Positions 1 to 8,540 of a DNA stretch of 37,982 bases are shown here, piece after piece; position 1 is the stretch's first letter; the number at the start of each line of letters is the position of its first letter. The position numbers and the translations under genes were made by a program. Under the pieces are notes generated by a model that was not told the DNA's origin, did no database searches, and was given only the letters and a program-made list of their open reading frames with translations. The DNA lies in NCBI RefSeq assembly GCF_020618775.1, contig NZ_JAESVB010000027.1, forward strand, positions 1 to 37,982, in the 5' to 3' direction. This stretch comes from Acidisoma silvae. GTDB taxonomy: Bacteria; Pseudomonadota; Alphaproteobacteria; Acetobacterales; Acetobacteraceae.

Positions 1-66
1 GCTGCCTCCCCTCGCCCGCGCCGTTCGCAACCCGGTGGCCCACCCTGCCGGGATGGAGGGCCGCGG

Positions 67-708
67 ATGGGTGCTGAAACCGTAATCGAGGCTTGGTTGT
101 CCCGCTTCAAGCGCCGCCATGAAAGCGGCGTCTCGGTGGCCCAGGAGGATCAGCCTGACCGTGCAGCAGCCCTTGGCGCGCTGGGGGAGGCATTGGTCGC
201 CGGAGCGATCCGCGACATGGGCTGGGCAGTGTTGCGCAATGTCGTGCTCCGCGAGCGCGGAAGATCGGCTGAGATCGACGTGATCGCGCGGGCGCCGGGC
301 GCGCTGGTGGTGCTCGAGGTGAAGACCTGGTCGGGGTTTATCCAGGGCGCGGCGCAGGCCCCATCATGGACGCGGCACGGTCGAGGCGACGAGGCCGTGG
401 CGATGCCGAATGCGGTGGCTCAGAACCGCGCGCATGTCACCGCCGTCGAGCGGGCGATCGGCGATCGAGAGGTGCCGGTGTGGGGTTTGGTGGTGAGTGC
501 CGGGCACGCGCGCTTTGCCCCGGCGTTGCGGGCGCATATCGTGCCGGCGGCGGAGCTGTCCGGCGTGCTGCGGAATGCCGCGCGTGCCGACCATGGTGAA
601 GTGCGGAGGATCGAGCGGGCCTGGGCGTCGCTCGGACGCGAGGCTGCCCGCAGTCCCAGCAGGCTTGCGGCGCATATAGCCAGACTTCAGGCCCGCTACA
701 GGGACTGA
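67..708 (+). CDS. NERD (nuclease-related) domain protein
   Basis: A 213-residue soluble protein. Residues about 35-135 match the NERD domain, a PD-(D/E)XK-like fold: a GE pair at 40-41, EID at 69-71 and the VLEVK strand with E84 and K86 are the expected acidic and lysine positions. NERD proteins are presumed nucleases or DNA-processing factors and are often carried on plasmids; the substrate is unknown. The start is supported by GGAGGG seven bases upstream of the ATG. No signal peptide or membrane segment is present. The SRAP gene follows in the same direction after 49 bp, so the two may be co-transcribed. The C-terminal ~75 residues are Ala/Arg-rich and helical and match nothing I recognise. 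The family call is firm; the role is inferred. Confidence 0.8.
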   Translation: MGAETVIEAWLSRFKRRHESGVSVAQEDQPDRAAALGALGEALVAGAIRDMGWAVLRNVVLRERGRSAEIDVIARAPGALVVLEVKTWSGFIQGAAQAPSWTRHGRGDEAVAMPNAVAQNRAHVTAVERAIGDREVPVWGLVVSAGHARFAPALRAHIVPAAELSGVLRNAARADHGEVRRIERAWASLGREAARSPSRLAAHIARLQARYRD

Positions 709-757
709 AACTGCTATCGGGCTTAGTTGCCACCCACAGTCGTGCTACAAAAACGGC

Positions 758-1423
758 ATGTGTTCCAATTATCAGCGCACGAAAGCTTACCGGAGCTATG
801 TGGAGGAATTCACCCACATCCGACTGCCGCTGCGTTTTCCGGAGCCGCATGCGGCGCCAAATCTTGAGCCGCAGCCCGAGGTCCGGCCGACCGTCACAGC
901 GCCAGTGTTTCGCCGGCTAGAGGACGGGGTTGAGATGGTGAGCGCCAGGTGGTGGTTGGTGCCCTGGTGGCACAAAGGCGCTTTGAAGGAATTCAAGCTG
1001 GCGACCTTTAACGCGCGCGCCGAGACGGTCGCTAAAAGCCGCACCTTCCGAGACGCTTTCAAGCAGCGTCGGTGCCTGGTTGCCGCCGAAGGGTGGTATG
1101 AGTGGACTGGCGAGAAGGGTCAAAAGACCAAATGGCGCTTTACGCCGAAGGATGGCGAGCCGATCTGCTTCGCGGGGATCTGGGACCGTTGCAAGACGAC
1201 GGATGCCGGCGAGATCGAGAGCTTCACCATCATCACACAGCCGGCCGGATCGATGCTGAACGCTTACCATGATCGGGCGCCGGTCGTGCTTCGGCAGAGC
1301 GAGTGGTCAACATGGCTGGATTTGGAAGCCGATCCTCAACCGCTCCTTGGCCCTGAGAGCATCGACCAGTTCGATGTTGCCTATATCTCCGGCCCCGAGG
1401 TGCCATTTCGGCATGGCGTGTAA
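758..1423 (+). CDS. SRAP-family protein (YedK/HMCES-like abasic-site shield)
   Basis: A 221-residue SRAP protein. The family forms a thiazolidine crosslink with abasic sites in single-stranded DNA through Cys2, which becomes the N-terminus after Met removal. The key residues are visible: C2 in MCSNY, N85 in FNARAE, E111 in AAEGWYEW and H171 in the YHDR motif. The need for Cys at position 2 fixes the start at this ATG although the ribosome binding site is weak. Length is usual for the family. The DNA-damage link and the neighbouring NERD gene fit plasmid-borne DNA maintenance genes. Near the C-terminus the usual HDRMP reads HDRAP, a minor departure. Confidence 0.93.
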   Translation: MCSNYQRTKAYRSYVEEFTHIRLPLRFPEPHAAPNLEPQPEVRPTVTAPVFRRLEDGVEMVSARWWLVPWWHKGALKEFKLATFNARAETVAKSRTFRDAFKQRRCLVAAEGWYEWTGEKGQKTKWRFTPKDGEPICFAGIWDRCKTTDAGEIESFTIITQPAGSMLNAYHDRAPVVLRQSEWSTWLDLEADPQPLLGPESIDQFDVAYISGPEVPFRHGV

Positions 1424-1442
1424 TGACTATCCAGGGTGGTCT

Positions 1443-1485
1443 TGCGCGAAGCATCGTAACCGACGGGCCGAGACCGGCTGGGGCC
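1443..1485. repeat. Short interspersed repeat R, copy 1
   Basis: About 43 bp, beginning TGCGCGAAGCATCGTAACC and continuing through GGGCCGAGACC to GGGGC. It is roughly 83 percent identical to 9461-9503. Both copies lie in intergenic DNA in the same orientation. It looks like a dispersed intergenic repeat of the REP type; no hairpin or gene is assigned. The rest of the gap from 1424 to about 1803 holds nothing else I can support. Confidence 0.5.
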
Positions 1486-1803
1486 CGGTACGCGCCACGC
1501 GTATAGCAGCGGCATGAAAACCGTAATTCAGTTTGACAAATAGGTGACCACGGACGGGACCTCGCTGGTCGGCGTGGCGCCAATTGGTTGCATATTGCGC
1601 CAAGAACGCAATACCTGCCGAGCCATGATGAAAACCTGGCGACAATGCGCCAATCCCAGTCGTTCAAGCGGAAGGCACCGCATCTCAGATGCGGTCGTTC
1701 CAGGCTTTGGCGGTGAACAGTCGGGCGGGTCCACAGCGCCTATCCGCTGCGACGTGACCATGGGTAGCTGGGCACGCGACCGGCATCTGCTCGTGCCGAA
1801 AAC

Positions 1804-2040
1804 CTAGACTCGCCGGGCTCTAAAAAATCCCACAATCGTAAATAATAGCCACAACACTTGAGTGACGAAGGCTGCCAGATTGAAGCTCCACACGAGTGAA
1901 AATATGACGGCTAAGCCACCCAGACCATTCAAGATGGTGTAACGCACGTCCGCAAGCTCAAGTTTGCCGAGTTGCAGCCCAGCGTACGCTCCGACGTACA
2001 AGATAACACCGAAGAGCCCAACAACGTCAGGTATCGTCAC
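1804..2040 (-). CDS. Small membrane protein, CBU_0592-like
   Basis: About 78 residues with three hydrophobic segments: VVGLFGVILYVGAYAGLQLG, then a YTILNGLGGLAVIFSLVWSF segment, then AAFVTQVLWLLFTIVGFF. The pattern of GVxLYxxAY, LQxGxL, LNxxG, SL..FNL and QxxW matches the CBU_0592 family of inner-membrane proteins of unknown function. I place the start at a GTG (2040) because family members begin a few residues before the first segment; a TTG at 2073 in the same frame is possible. Neither has a good ribosome binding site. It is alone on this strand and about 125 bp downstream of the oxidoreductase gene. Confidence 0.65.
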   Translation of the reverse strand: MTIPDVVGLFGVILYVGAYAGLQLGKLELADVRYTILNGLGGLAVIFSLVWSFNLAAFVTQVLWLLFTIVGFFRARRV

Positions 2041-2164
2041 GGCGCATCGCCGATCAGTGCGCCTGGGCGGCAAGAGGCTAGCCGTTGTTCTTTAGTTTCT
2101 TCCATGTTTCCCAACATCTTGACTTTGTGACAACGCTCGTTACGGGCGGCGGCCCAGAATTTCA

Positions 2165-3121
2165 TCAGGGAACTAGGATCGGCAGGCCCGTTAGGAGCCT
2201 TCGCTCCTGATCGTGATGAGCTTGGGCGGCATCGGCCAGTGAATACCGGGACACGGCAAGGTCGCCAAACAGGTTTTCTCGTATAGCCTTGAATAGTTCC
2301 GCAGACGCAGTCGCTACCGTCTCATCATTCACGTATTGCGGCGTGCCACCGCCCTTTACCTCGACGTCGCGAACCGCTAGCGCTGCCGCATCGAACTGTG
2401 GCTTGCCGGATGCCGCGCCGATCGTGACGATCTTGCCCCCGTCGCGGACGCTTTGGACCGTTTGGGCGAAGGTTGCTTGACCGACCATATCATAGACAGT
2501 GTCGACGCCGTCCGGCGCGACGGCACGAACCTTGTCGTTGAAGAGCGGGTCTCCAGAACAAAGCGCGTGATCTGCGCCAGCCTGCACTTTGGGCAGCTTG
2601 TCCACCGAGCTTGCTACCCCGATGACGGTCGCGCCGATGACCCTGGCCCAGCGCGACAGGATGGAACCGACGCCGCCCGAAGCCCCTTGCACCAATACGA
2701 CCTCTCCGCGGCGGAGCTCATGCAAAGCGCGCAACCCCATCCAGGCGGTCAGGCCCTTGGCCAGGAAGGTCGCGGCCTGCTCCGTGGTAATGTCCTGCGG
2801 AAGGGCGATGAGCGCGTTCGCATCAATCACCCGCTCGGATGCGTATCCGCCTGCCGAGAAGAAATACCCAACACGGTCGCCGATCGAATAACCGGTGACA
2901 CCGGTACCGATGCTCGTGACGACACCGGCGCCCTCGAAGCCGAGCACAACGGGAAGAGGCAGGCCAAAACGACCGTCCCGCACCATCGTGTCGACGTAGT
3001 TAACACCAATTGCTTCCTGCCTCAGGCAAACCTCGCCATGCGCAGGCGCGCGGATATCTTCAGCCTCAAGGCGCATGACCGAGGGCGTACCATGTTCATG
3101 AATGCGTATGACGTTTGCCAT
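2165..3121 (-). CDS. Zinc-less MDR quinone/alcohol oxidoreductase (QOR-like)
   Basis: A 318-residue medium-chain dehydrogenase/reductase of the quinone oxidoreductase type. It has an N-terminal GroES-like domain (GVNYVDTMVRDG, LGFEGAGVV) and a Rossmann domain with the NADPH-binding LVQGASGGVGS motif near residue 148. The zinc-ligand cysteines of alcohol dehydrogenases are absent, as expected of QOR enzymes. The frame stays open far upstream to 3403, but there it overlaps the SnoaL-like gene; the ATG at 3121 preceded by GAGAAG starts the recognisable fold (MANVIRIHEHG). It is last in an SDR - SnoaL-like - MDR operon divergent from a LysR regulator. The likely role is NADPH-dependent reduction of quinones or enones; the substrate is unknown. 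Confidence 0.88.
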   Translation of the reverse strand: MANVIRIHEHGTPSVMRLEAEDIRAPAHGEVCLRQEAIGVNYVDTMVRDGRFGLPLPVVLGFEGAGVVTSIGTGVTGYSIGDRVGYFFSAGGYASERVIDANALIALPQDITTEQAATFLAKGLTAWMGLRALHELRRGEVVLVQGASGGVGSILSRWARVIGATVIGVASSVDKLPKVQAGADHALCSGDPLFNDKVRAVAPDGVDTVYDMVGQATFAQTVQSVRDGGKIVTIGAASGKPQFDAAALAVRDVEVKGGGTPQYVNDETVATASAELFKAIRENLFGDLAVSRYSLADAAQAHHDQERRLLTGLPILVP

Positions 3122-3180
3122 GATCTTCTCGCTATAGATTCGCTGCAGTGTGGGTGTGACGCCGTGGCCCCGGTGGCAGC

Positions 3181-3618
3181 TCAGCCGATGGCCGGTCCAG
3201 CTTCGCCTTTGATCTGTTGGACTAGAGCGTAAAGATTCCCGACGCCCCAATGATCGGTGATCGTCCCGTTCTGTACGCGCATGGCATCGACGGCTTCGAA
3301 AGCGATTTTGCGACCGGTCGGCTCGATCCCGAGAAACGTGCCGAGATGCGTCCCGTGGTAAATTTTGTAGGTCGTGACGAGACCGCCCTCGACCGCCTGC
3401 CAATGGATTTCGGCGTGGAGGTCGGGGAAGGATGCTCGCAACCCCTTGTAGAGCAGTCGCACGCCGTCCTTGTCAGCGCTGACGCCCGGCTGTGGTGTGT
3501 GATCGACGAAGTCGTCAGCGAAGAGCTCTTCGAAGAGTTCGAAGTCGCCCTTGCCCTGCACCTCCTCGGTATTGCGGCGCACGATCGCCTTGGCAGCTTC
3601 GCCAGCTTGATTCGTCAT
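3181..3618 (-). CDS. SnoaL-like / ester cyclase family protein
   Basis: A 145-residue NTF2-fold protein. The order AIVRRNTEEVQGKGDF, FADDFVDHTPQPG, FPDLHAEIHW, HLGTFLGIEPTGRKIAF and ITDHWGVGNL is typical of the SnoaL-like polyketide cyclase or ester-cyclase group. Length is normal and the start is supported by AAGGAGACC nine bases upstream. It sits between the SDR and the MDR gene with short gaps (27 bp upstream, 59 bp downstream to the next start), so the three are probably one transcript. Members of this family in accessory catabolic clusters are usually uncharacterised; isomerase or hydratase activity is only a guess. Confidence 0.85.
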   Translation of the reverse strand: MTNQAGEAAKAIVRRNTEEVQGKGDFELFEELFADDFVDHTPQPGVSADKDGVRLLYKGLRASFPDLHAEIHWQAVEGGLVTTYKIYHGTHLGTFLGIEPTGRKIAFEAVDAMRVQNGTITDHWGVGNLYALVQQIKGEAGPAIG

Positions 3619-3645
3619 TGATGGTCTCCTTCAAGTGCTTGAGGA

Positions 3646-4404
3646 TCAAGCGGATTGGCCACCGTCGACGTTGAGCGTTGCGCCCGTGATGTAGCCGGCT
3701 TCGGGTCCGACCAGGAAGGCGACCGCGGCGGCGATGTCCTCCGGCTGTCCGTAGCGGCCGAGGGACGCAAGGCCCGTGAGCGTCGCAGCGAAGGGGCCGT
3801 CCTCGGGATTCATATCGGTGTTGATCGCGCCTGGCTGCACGATATTGACGGTGATGTTGCGCGAACCGAGGTCCCGCGACCAACCGCGAGTGTAGGCGGC
3901 GATCGCCGCCTTAGAGGCAACGTAATCCGACGCCCCGGCGAAGGGAATGCGGTCCGCGCCCGTCGTGCCGATAGAGACGATACGGCCGCCATCGCCGAGT
4001 AGCGGCACCGCCGTCCGGACGGCAGTGACGACGCCTTTGACATTGATGTCGATCTGACGGTCGAAGCCTGCGGTATCCACGGCGGGGTCACCGACCATGC
4101 CTGTCACGAACACGCCCGCTGAATTGACCAGGATGTCGAGCCGGCCGAAAGCCTCGTGGGCTTGCCTTACGAGGCCCTGGACCTCCACCGCGTTGGCTTG
4201 GTCGGCCCGTATGGCGAGACCCCGCTGGCCGAGCGCCTCGATCTCCTCGACGACCCGGGCGGCCCGATCTTTCGATGCGGAGTAGCTGAACACGACGTTC
4301 GCCCCGTTCTGGGCCAGACGCCTGACGATTGCGGCGCCGATCCCCCGCGAACCTCCGGTGACGAGAGCGACCTTACCTTCGAGTGGTCTGCGATCAGTGG
4401 CCAT
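3646..4404 (-). CDS. SDR-family oxidoreductase
   Basis: A classical short-chain dehydrogenase/reductase of 252 residues. It shows the cofactor motif TGGSRGIG near residues 16-23, the NSAG motif (LVNSAGVF), the catalytic Ser in VSIGTTG and the YVASK Tyr-Lys pair, ending in the usual [12 protein letters not shown]. The start chosen is the second in-frame ATG, because GGAGG lies six bases before it. It is first in the operon with the SnoaL-like and MDR genes and is transcribed away from the LysR gene, a standard arrangement for LysR control. NADP(H) preference is likely from TGGSR; the substrate is unknown. Confidence 0.93.
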   Translation of the reverse strand: MATDRRPLEGKVALVTGGSRGIGAAIVRRLAQNGANVVFSYSASKDRAARVVEEIEALGQRGLAIRADQANAVEVQGLVRQAHEAFGRLDILVNSAGVFVTGMVGDPAVDTAGFDRQIDINVKGVVTAVRTAVPLLGDGGRIVSIGTTGADRIPFAGASDYVASKAAIAAYTRGWSRDLGSRNITVNIVQPGAINTDMNPEDGPFAATLTGLASLGRYGQPEDIAAAVAFLVGPEAGYITGATLNVDGGQSA

Positions 4405-4506
4405 GATGTCCTCCATGTCGTTGATGGAGCGGCATATAGGCTCTTCATTCCTGTTGAATTAGGCGGTAGTGAGTTGTCCCAGCTTCAAGTAGAACTTGGG
4501 ATAGCA

Positions 4507-5448
4507 GTGGAAACTCTCGCCAATCTGGAGTCTTTCGTCCGCAGCGCGGAGGCGCGAAGCTTCTCGGGGGCCGCCCGGCGTCTGTCGCTCACGCCTGCGG
4601 CTGTCAGCCGGAACGTGGCCGTTCTTGAACGAAACCTCGGCATCCGACTTTTTCAGCGTTCGACCCGCCGGCTTGTGCTGACCGAGGCGGGCGAGCATTT
4701 TCTCACCAGTATCGGCGACACGCTCGAGACCCTCAGGACTGCGATCTCCCAGGCGTCAGGACATGCGGAGGATCCGGCCGGCACCCTGAAGATCAGCATG
4801 AGCATGAGCCTGGGTTTGAACTACATCCTGCCGGTCTTGCCAGGGTTCCTGCTGCATTATCCGGCGGTCCGCGTGGACTGGCATTTCGACAGCCGGCAGG
4901 TCGATCTCACAGCAGAGGGGTTCGATGCCGCAGTCGGCGGCGGGTTCGACCTCGCGTCCAGTATGATCGCCCGCACCCTGGCGCCCGCGCACATCATCGC
5001 CGTCGCGTCGCCCGCCTTTGTTGAACGGCAGATGCCTTTGAGACGGCCGAGCGACCTTGCCTCGCTCAACGGCATATCCATGCGCTCCACCACGACGGGG
5101 CGGATCCGCCACTGGACGATGCGCAACGCCGATGGCGAGGAACAGCCGGCGCGGCTAAAGGAGGCCATAACATTTAACGACGCGGAGCCGATCGTTCGGG
5201 CGGCGATTGCCGGGATGGGGGTGGCACTTCTCGCGGTCCCCGACGTTCTGGCACATATCGAACGCGGCGAACTCGTTCGTCTTTTACCGGACTGGCACGC
5301 GGACGCCGGAAATATCTCGCTCTACTACCCCAACAAAGTGCTGCAGCCGCGCAAGACTACCGCTTTCACCGAGTATCTGATCGACCATTTCCGACGCGAG
5401 CGTTTAGCGGCAAGGTTCGCAGGGAACATCCAACAGGGAATAAGCTAA
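4507..5448 (+). CDS. LysR-family transcriptional regulator
   Basis: About 313 residues. An N-terminal winged helix-turn-helix (FSGAARRLSLTPAAVSRNVA, then LERNLGIRLFQRSTRRLVLT) is followed by a type 2 periplasmic-binding-like sensor domain. The frame is open well upstream, but that part overlaps the divergent SDR gene; the GTG at 4507 gives the normal LysR start about five residues before ANLESFV and the usual length. A GGGAT lies just upstream. It is divergent from the SDR - SnoaL-like - MDR operon across about 100 bp, so it most likely regulates that operon and itself. The effector is unknown. Confidence 0.9.
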   Translation: METLANLESFVRSAEARSFSGAARRLSLTPAAVSRNVAVLERNLGIRLFQRSTRRLVLTEAGEHFLTSIGDTLETLRTAISQASGHAEDPAGTLKISMSMSLGLNYILPVLPGFLLHYPAVRVDWHFDSRQVDLTAEGFDAAVGGGFDLASSMIARTLAPAHIIAVASPAFVERQMPLRRPSDLASLNGISMRSTTTGRIRHWTMRNADGEEQPARLKEAITFNDAEPIVRAAIAGMGVALLAVPDVLAHIERGELVRLLPDWHADAGNISLYYPNKVLQPRKTTAFTEYLIDHFRRERLAARFAGNIQQGIS

Positions 5449-5706
5449 GTTGGCAGATCCGACGCCCCGGCCCCTGCTCTGTCAAATGACTTGCTCATCT
5501 GGGCCACGGACTCGTGGCGGCCTAAATGTTCGCTTTTCCATTTGGGCGCTCTATAGCGGTCAGTCCGCTCACGGCCAAACTCGGCCATTCAGACATCGTG
5601 GCGGCGTTCTCAGTCCGTCCCACGAACCGTGCTCTCCCACCCGTTCTATGTTGTACCCTTAGACCGGCCATAATTCGACGTCGGTAAAGGCGTAGCCCTC
5701 CCTGAC

Positions 5707-5810
5707 GCGCAGCGCCGGCATGCGAGGTAGCGGCGCCGGGCTGCTGTAGGCTGTGGGGCGAAGCCCTGCAGGCGAGCGGCCCTGCGCTGCGCACCCGAGC
5801 GTGCCTCACT
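5707..5810. repeat. Conserved non-coding block A, copy 1 (beyond the 3' end of ssb)
   Basis: 104 bp, about 90 percent identical to 17919-18022 and the same length without gaps. It begins GCGCAGCGCCGGCATGCGAG and contains GGGGCGAAGCCCTGCAGGCG. It lies 43 bp beyond the ssb terminator; the second copy lies 38 bp beyond the terminator of an unrelated gene. It has several short dyads but no convincing reading frame. The remainder of the gap from 5449 to 5850 shows nothing else. Confidence 0.8.
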
Positions 5811-5853
5811 TCCCTTCGAAGCAACCCAAAATCCCGGCCGAACCTGGAACGCA

Positions 5854-5882
5854 GAAAACGCCGGCCCCGTGAGGGACCGGCG
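5854..5882 (-). terminator. Rho-independent terminator of ssb
   Basis: Read on the minus strand, a GC-rich stem CGCCGGTCCC / GGGGCCGGCG with a TCAC loop is followed by TTTTCT, starting 18 bp after the ssb stop codon. Confidence 0.8.
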
Positions 5883-5900
5883 CTGCGGTGGCGACACCCC

Positions 5901-6353
5901 CTAGAAGGGGATGTCATCTCCGGAGAGGTCATCGACCGGCGGGCGGTTGCCGGCACCGACCAACTCGCGATCGTCCTCGCGGCGGCTCTGGCGAGAGGTG
6001 GAGGGTGCATCGAGCAGTGTCAGTTCGCCGGCGTAGTTTTCGAGGTGGATTTCGGTCGTGTAGCGTTCGTTGCCGGCGTTATCGACCCATTTGCGGGTCC
6101 GCAGCTTGCCTTCGAGGTCGAGCTTGCTGCCCTTGGCGAGGAATTTCTCGACGATCTTCACCAGGCCCTGGTTCCAGACCACCACGCGGTGCCATTCGGT
6201 GCGCTCGACCCGCTCGCCGCTGGTGCTGTCGCGCCAGCTATCGCTGGTGGCGAGCGAGAAGCTTGCGACGCGGTTGCCATTGCTGACGGTGCGGATCTCG
6301 GGGTCGATGCCGACGTGGCCGAGCAGGTTCACTTTGTTCTTCGATCCAGCCAT
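5901..6353 (-). CDS. ssb: Single-stranded DNA-binding protein
   Basis: A 150-residue SSB. The OB-fold occupies about residues 5-110 (NKVNLLGHVGIDPEIR, NGNRVASFSLATS, TEWHRVVVW, LDLEGKLRTRKW) and a short linker ends in the acidic tip DDIPF, which recruits replication and repair partners. The start is the ATG at 6353 with AGGAG nine bases upstream; the frame is open further but without support. The linker is short and charged, as in plasmid SSBs. It has its own terminator and is bracketed by blocks A and B, which also bracket an unrelated gene at 18095-18685. It probably coats single-stranded DNA during transfer or replication of the element. Confidence 0.95.
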   Translation of the reverse strand: MAGSKNKVNLLGHVGIDPEIRTVSNGNRVASFSLATSDSWRDSTSGERVERTEWHRVVVWNQGLVKIVEKFLAKGSKLDLEGKLRTRKWVDNAGNERYTTEIHLENYAGELTLLDAPSTSRQSRREDDRELVGAGNRPPVDDLSGDDIPF

Positions 6354-6450
6354 CTTCTTCACTCCTAAAAACCTTCGGAGGTGAGCCGGCGGCGCCGGTT
6401 CCAACCTCTCGGGGTGCGGTCGATGGGACCGGTGAGGAGCGTGCGGAAAT

Positions 6451-6588
6451 CCCTGAGAACGGCAGTGGTGCGGGAGCGCAGCGACCCGGTGCCGTTCGAA
6501 CCGGAGGCGCTTTGCCCGTCAGAACAGGCGCCTTGGCGCCTGGACGGCAAAGCGGGGATTGAAGCGCTAGCGACGGCCGGTCTAGACC
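6451..6588. repeat. Conserved structured block B, copy 1 (upstream of ssb)
   Basis: About 138 bp matching 18787-18925, nearly identical over the first 95 bp. It contains two nested dyads. One has arms GAACGGCA and TGCCGTTC (6457-6497). The second pairs GCTTTGCC..GTC with GACGGCAAAGC, enclosing CAGGCGC and GCGCCTG; its loop differs between copies (four bases CTTG here, three bases ATA in copy 2) while the stem is unchanged. The block begins 98 bp upstream of the ssb start. It could be a promoter/leader with a structured RNA or a protein-binding site. Transcription direction is not proven. Confidence 0.8.
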
Positions 6589-7027
6589 GCAGCACCCTCC
6601 CGAGAGGTCCAGAACCGCGTCACCGTCTCCCCTCCCGTTCGGTTCCAAAGGAGTGAGGTTGGGTGGTCTTCAGAAGACCGGGGTGCAGCCCGGCCCCTTT
6701 GTTGGCTCGACCGGACTCCGCCCGTCACCTTCAATGGGTCCGTGCAAGCGCCCTCCCTGCCACAAGCGCCGGACGCGAGAGACTGGGCACAGCGGCGCCG
6801 GGTGCCCCGAATGGCGATGGCGACCGTGGTCGTCCAGGGGCCGGAAGATTCGAGGAGAGAGAAACGCCGCGAAGGGCGACCGGAGCATGGAAGGCATGCC
6901 GGATACGGGGCGAGGGCGCCCCGGCCGAAAGGGGTTACGACCGAAGAAAGTCCTCGATCTGCGCTGTACGGCTGGAATCGATCGTGCGACTCTGCTGAAT
7001 CGAAAGTCGCGCGAGGGGATCGAGAGA
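6589..7027. other. Gap before the WGR gene, no gene supported
   Basis: Frames are open across this stretch in several phases, but none has a family signature or a good ribosome binding site. Its composition is like the neighbouring leader DNA. It probably holds the promoter of the WGR gene. Confidence 0.4.
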
Positions 7028-7324
7028 ATGCAGGATCGGTGCGTCATGCTACGGGCGGTGAACCCGGAACGGAACGTCAACCGTTCATGGGTGTGTCGCA
7101 TCGAGCGGGATCTGTTCGGGGCGTGCGTGGTGAGCGTGACGTTTGGCCGGGCGGGGACGCACGGACGGACGATCCGACGTATGGTTTCGGATGACGCCGC
7201 GGCCGACCGGTTTTTGGCGAGCGCGCTGGTGCGCCGCAGAGGTTCGACGAAGCGGTGCGGCGCGGCCTACCGCGTGATTGAGGCACTTGGCTTTGATGAG
7301 CTACTCACATGGCTTGGTGCGTAA
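7028..7324 (+). CDS. WGR-domain protein
   Basis: About 98 residues, essentially one WGR domain: RSWVCRIERDLFGACVVSV, then FGRAGTHGRTIRRMVSDDAAADRFL, then a conserved Tyr near RCGAAYRV. WGR domains bind nucleic acid, as in PARP enzymes, and free-standing ones are common on alphaproteobacterial plasmids and often neighbour single-stranded DNA proteins. The frame is open upstream to 6653, but that part has no WGR similarity; I use the ATG at 7028 with GAGAGA before it, and 7046 is an alternative. A role in DNA repair or plasmid maintenance is inferred from the domain and from the nearby ssb. Confidence 0.75.
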   Translation: MQDRCVMLRAVNPERNVNRSWVCRIERDLFGACVVSVTFGRAGTHGRTIRRMVSDDAAADRFLASALVRRRGSTKRCGAAYRVIEALGFDELLTWLGA

Positions 7325-7382
7325 TCACGCAGGATAATCGTGTTGTAGGTGCAACAGCGCAAAACGCGAGCAAAACGCCCAG

Positions 7383-8540
7383 CTAAACCGCGGGCGTCAT
7401 TAGCATCTGAAACGTGAACCGGGTCTCTTCGGCCGTAGAGCTAGCGGTCAGCGTGCCCCCATGAGCCTTGGCAATCTCAGAAGCGATATGCAATCCGAGG
7501 CCCAAGCCTTGCTGGCTAGCCCTAACCTCGCCGCGGAAGAACGGCTGGAACAGACGCTCGACTGCGGCAGGCGGGATTGGATCGCCGCCGTTGGAGACCC
7601 AGATGGTCAATACCGCCTCGGTTTGATCAGCATGTAGGCTGATCGGCATTGTTGTATCACCATGGGTCAAGGCGTTGCCGAGCAGGTTGGATACGAGTTG
7701 CTCAATTCGGGATGGATCGCACCGAACGGGCGCTGGTAAGTCCAGATCGATTTCGATGACCCGGTCAGGGGCCCCCAAGCGTAGCTCGGCGACGACGTGT
7801 TCCAGCACAGGGTTCAGCATCACATCCGGTCTAAACTCGACTGGAATACCCGCGCCCAGACGCCCACGTGCGAAGTCCAGCACGTTGTCAATCAGGACCG
7901 CCATTCGGGTGACACTGCCTGCGAGCGCATCAAAGATAAGCTTTCGGCGTTCGGCGGGTTGGTCTTTCTGTATTAATCTCAGGCCACCGGAAATCGAAGC
8001 GAGGGGATTTCGAAGGTCGTGGCCGAGCACCGCAATGAACTGCTCGCGCAGTTCGGCCGTCTCCCGCTCGGTATCGAGAAGCCCTTGCGTCGTTCGCTCC
8101 CGTCCCTCGAGCTGGCTATGGGCATCGACGATCTGTCGCTCGTAGCGGCGTCGCTCGGTCGCCATGAAGAACGCCAGGCGGATCGAAAGCGGCTGCCCGC
8201 TGGCATCCTTGCGAACCTGACCGCTCGCGGACACGGCGATTTTTTCCCCGGTCGAGGTGCGCAGGTCGAACGACATCTCGTCGCAGGCACCGTTGAGGCT
8301 CAGCTGCGGGGCGAAACTGGTCTCGTAGAAGATCCGGGTGCCGACCGTCAGCAGGTCATGGAGCCGCTTGCCGACAAGCTGCTCCGCCGGCTGGCCGATC
8401 CAGGTCGCGAGCCGTAGGTTGGCGCGGGTAATGCGCCCATCGAGCTGCATGACGAGATACCCGCAGGGAGCGTTATCGAAAAGGTCCTGGAAGCCGTCTT
8501 CCGGTGCAACGGATACTTGGTCCGCGCCGGGTTCAAACAT
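7383..8540 (-). CDS. PAS-domain sensor histidine kinase
   Basis: 385 residues, no membrane segments. A PAS domain spans about 17-130 (FDNAPCGYLVMQLDGRI ... LVGKRLHDLLTVGTRIFYET), followed by a coiled coil about 130-168 and a HisKA dimerisation domain with phospho-acceptor H174 in GHDLRNPLASI. The ATPase domain shows the N box NLLGNALTHG and the glycine box GLGLGLHIASEIAKAHGG. The PAS domain is of the type found in RsbP and its relatives. The gene overlaps the preceding RsbQ-like hydrolase by 8 bp, so the two are translationally coupled. No response regulator lies nearby, so its partner must be elsewhere. Confidence 0.92.
   Translation of the reverse strand: MFEPGADQVSVAPEDGFQDLFDNAPCGYLVMQLDGRITRANLRLATWIGQPAEQLVGKRLHDLLTVGTRIFYETSFAPQLSLNGACDEMSFDLRTSTGEKIAVSASGQVRKDASGQPLSIRLAFFMATERRRYERQIVDAHSQLEGRERTTQGLLDTERETAELREQFIAVLGHDLRNPLASISGGLRLIQKDQPAERRKLIFDALAGSVTRMAVLIDNVLDFARGRLGAGIPVEFRPDVMLNPVLEHVVAELRLGAPDRVIEIDLDLPAPVRCDPSRIEQLVSNLLGNALTHGDTTMPISLHADQTEAVLTIWVSNGGDPIPPAAVERLFQPFFRGEVRASQQGLGLGLHIASEIAKAHGGTLTASSTAEETRFTFQMLMTPAV

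Noticed and set aside
1544-1807. 87-codon frame downstream of the SRAP gene
   Set aside because: No family resemblance, composition unlike the neighbouring genes, weak start.
2453-3232. Plus-strand open frame of about 259 codons
   Set aside because: Antisense to the MDR oxidoreductase; no family signature and no ribosome binding site.
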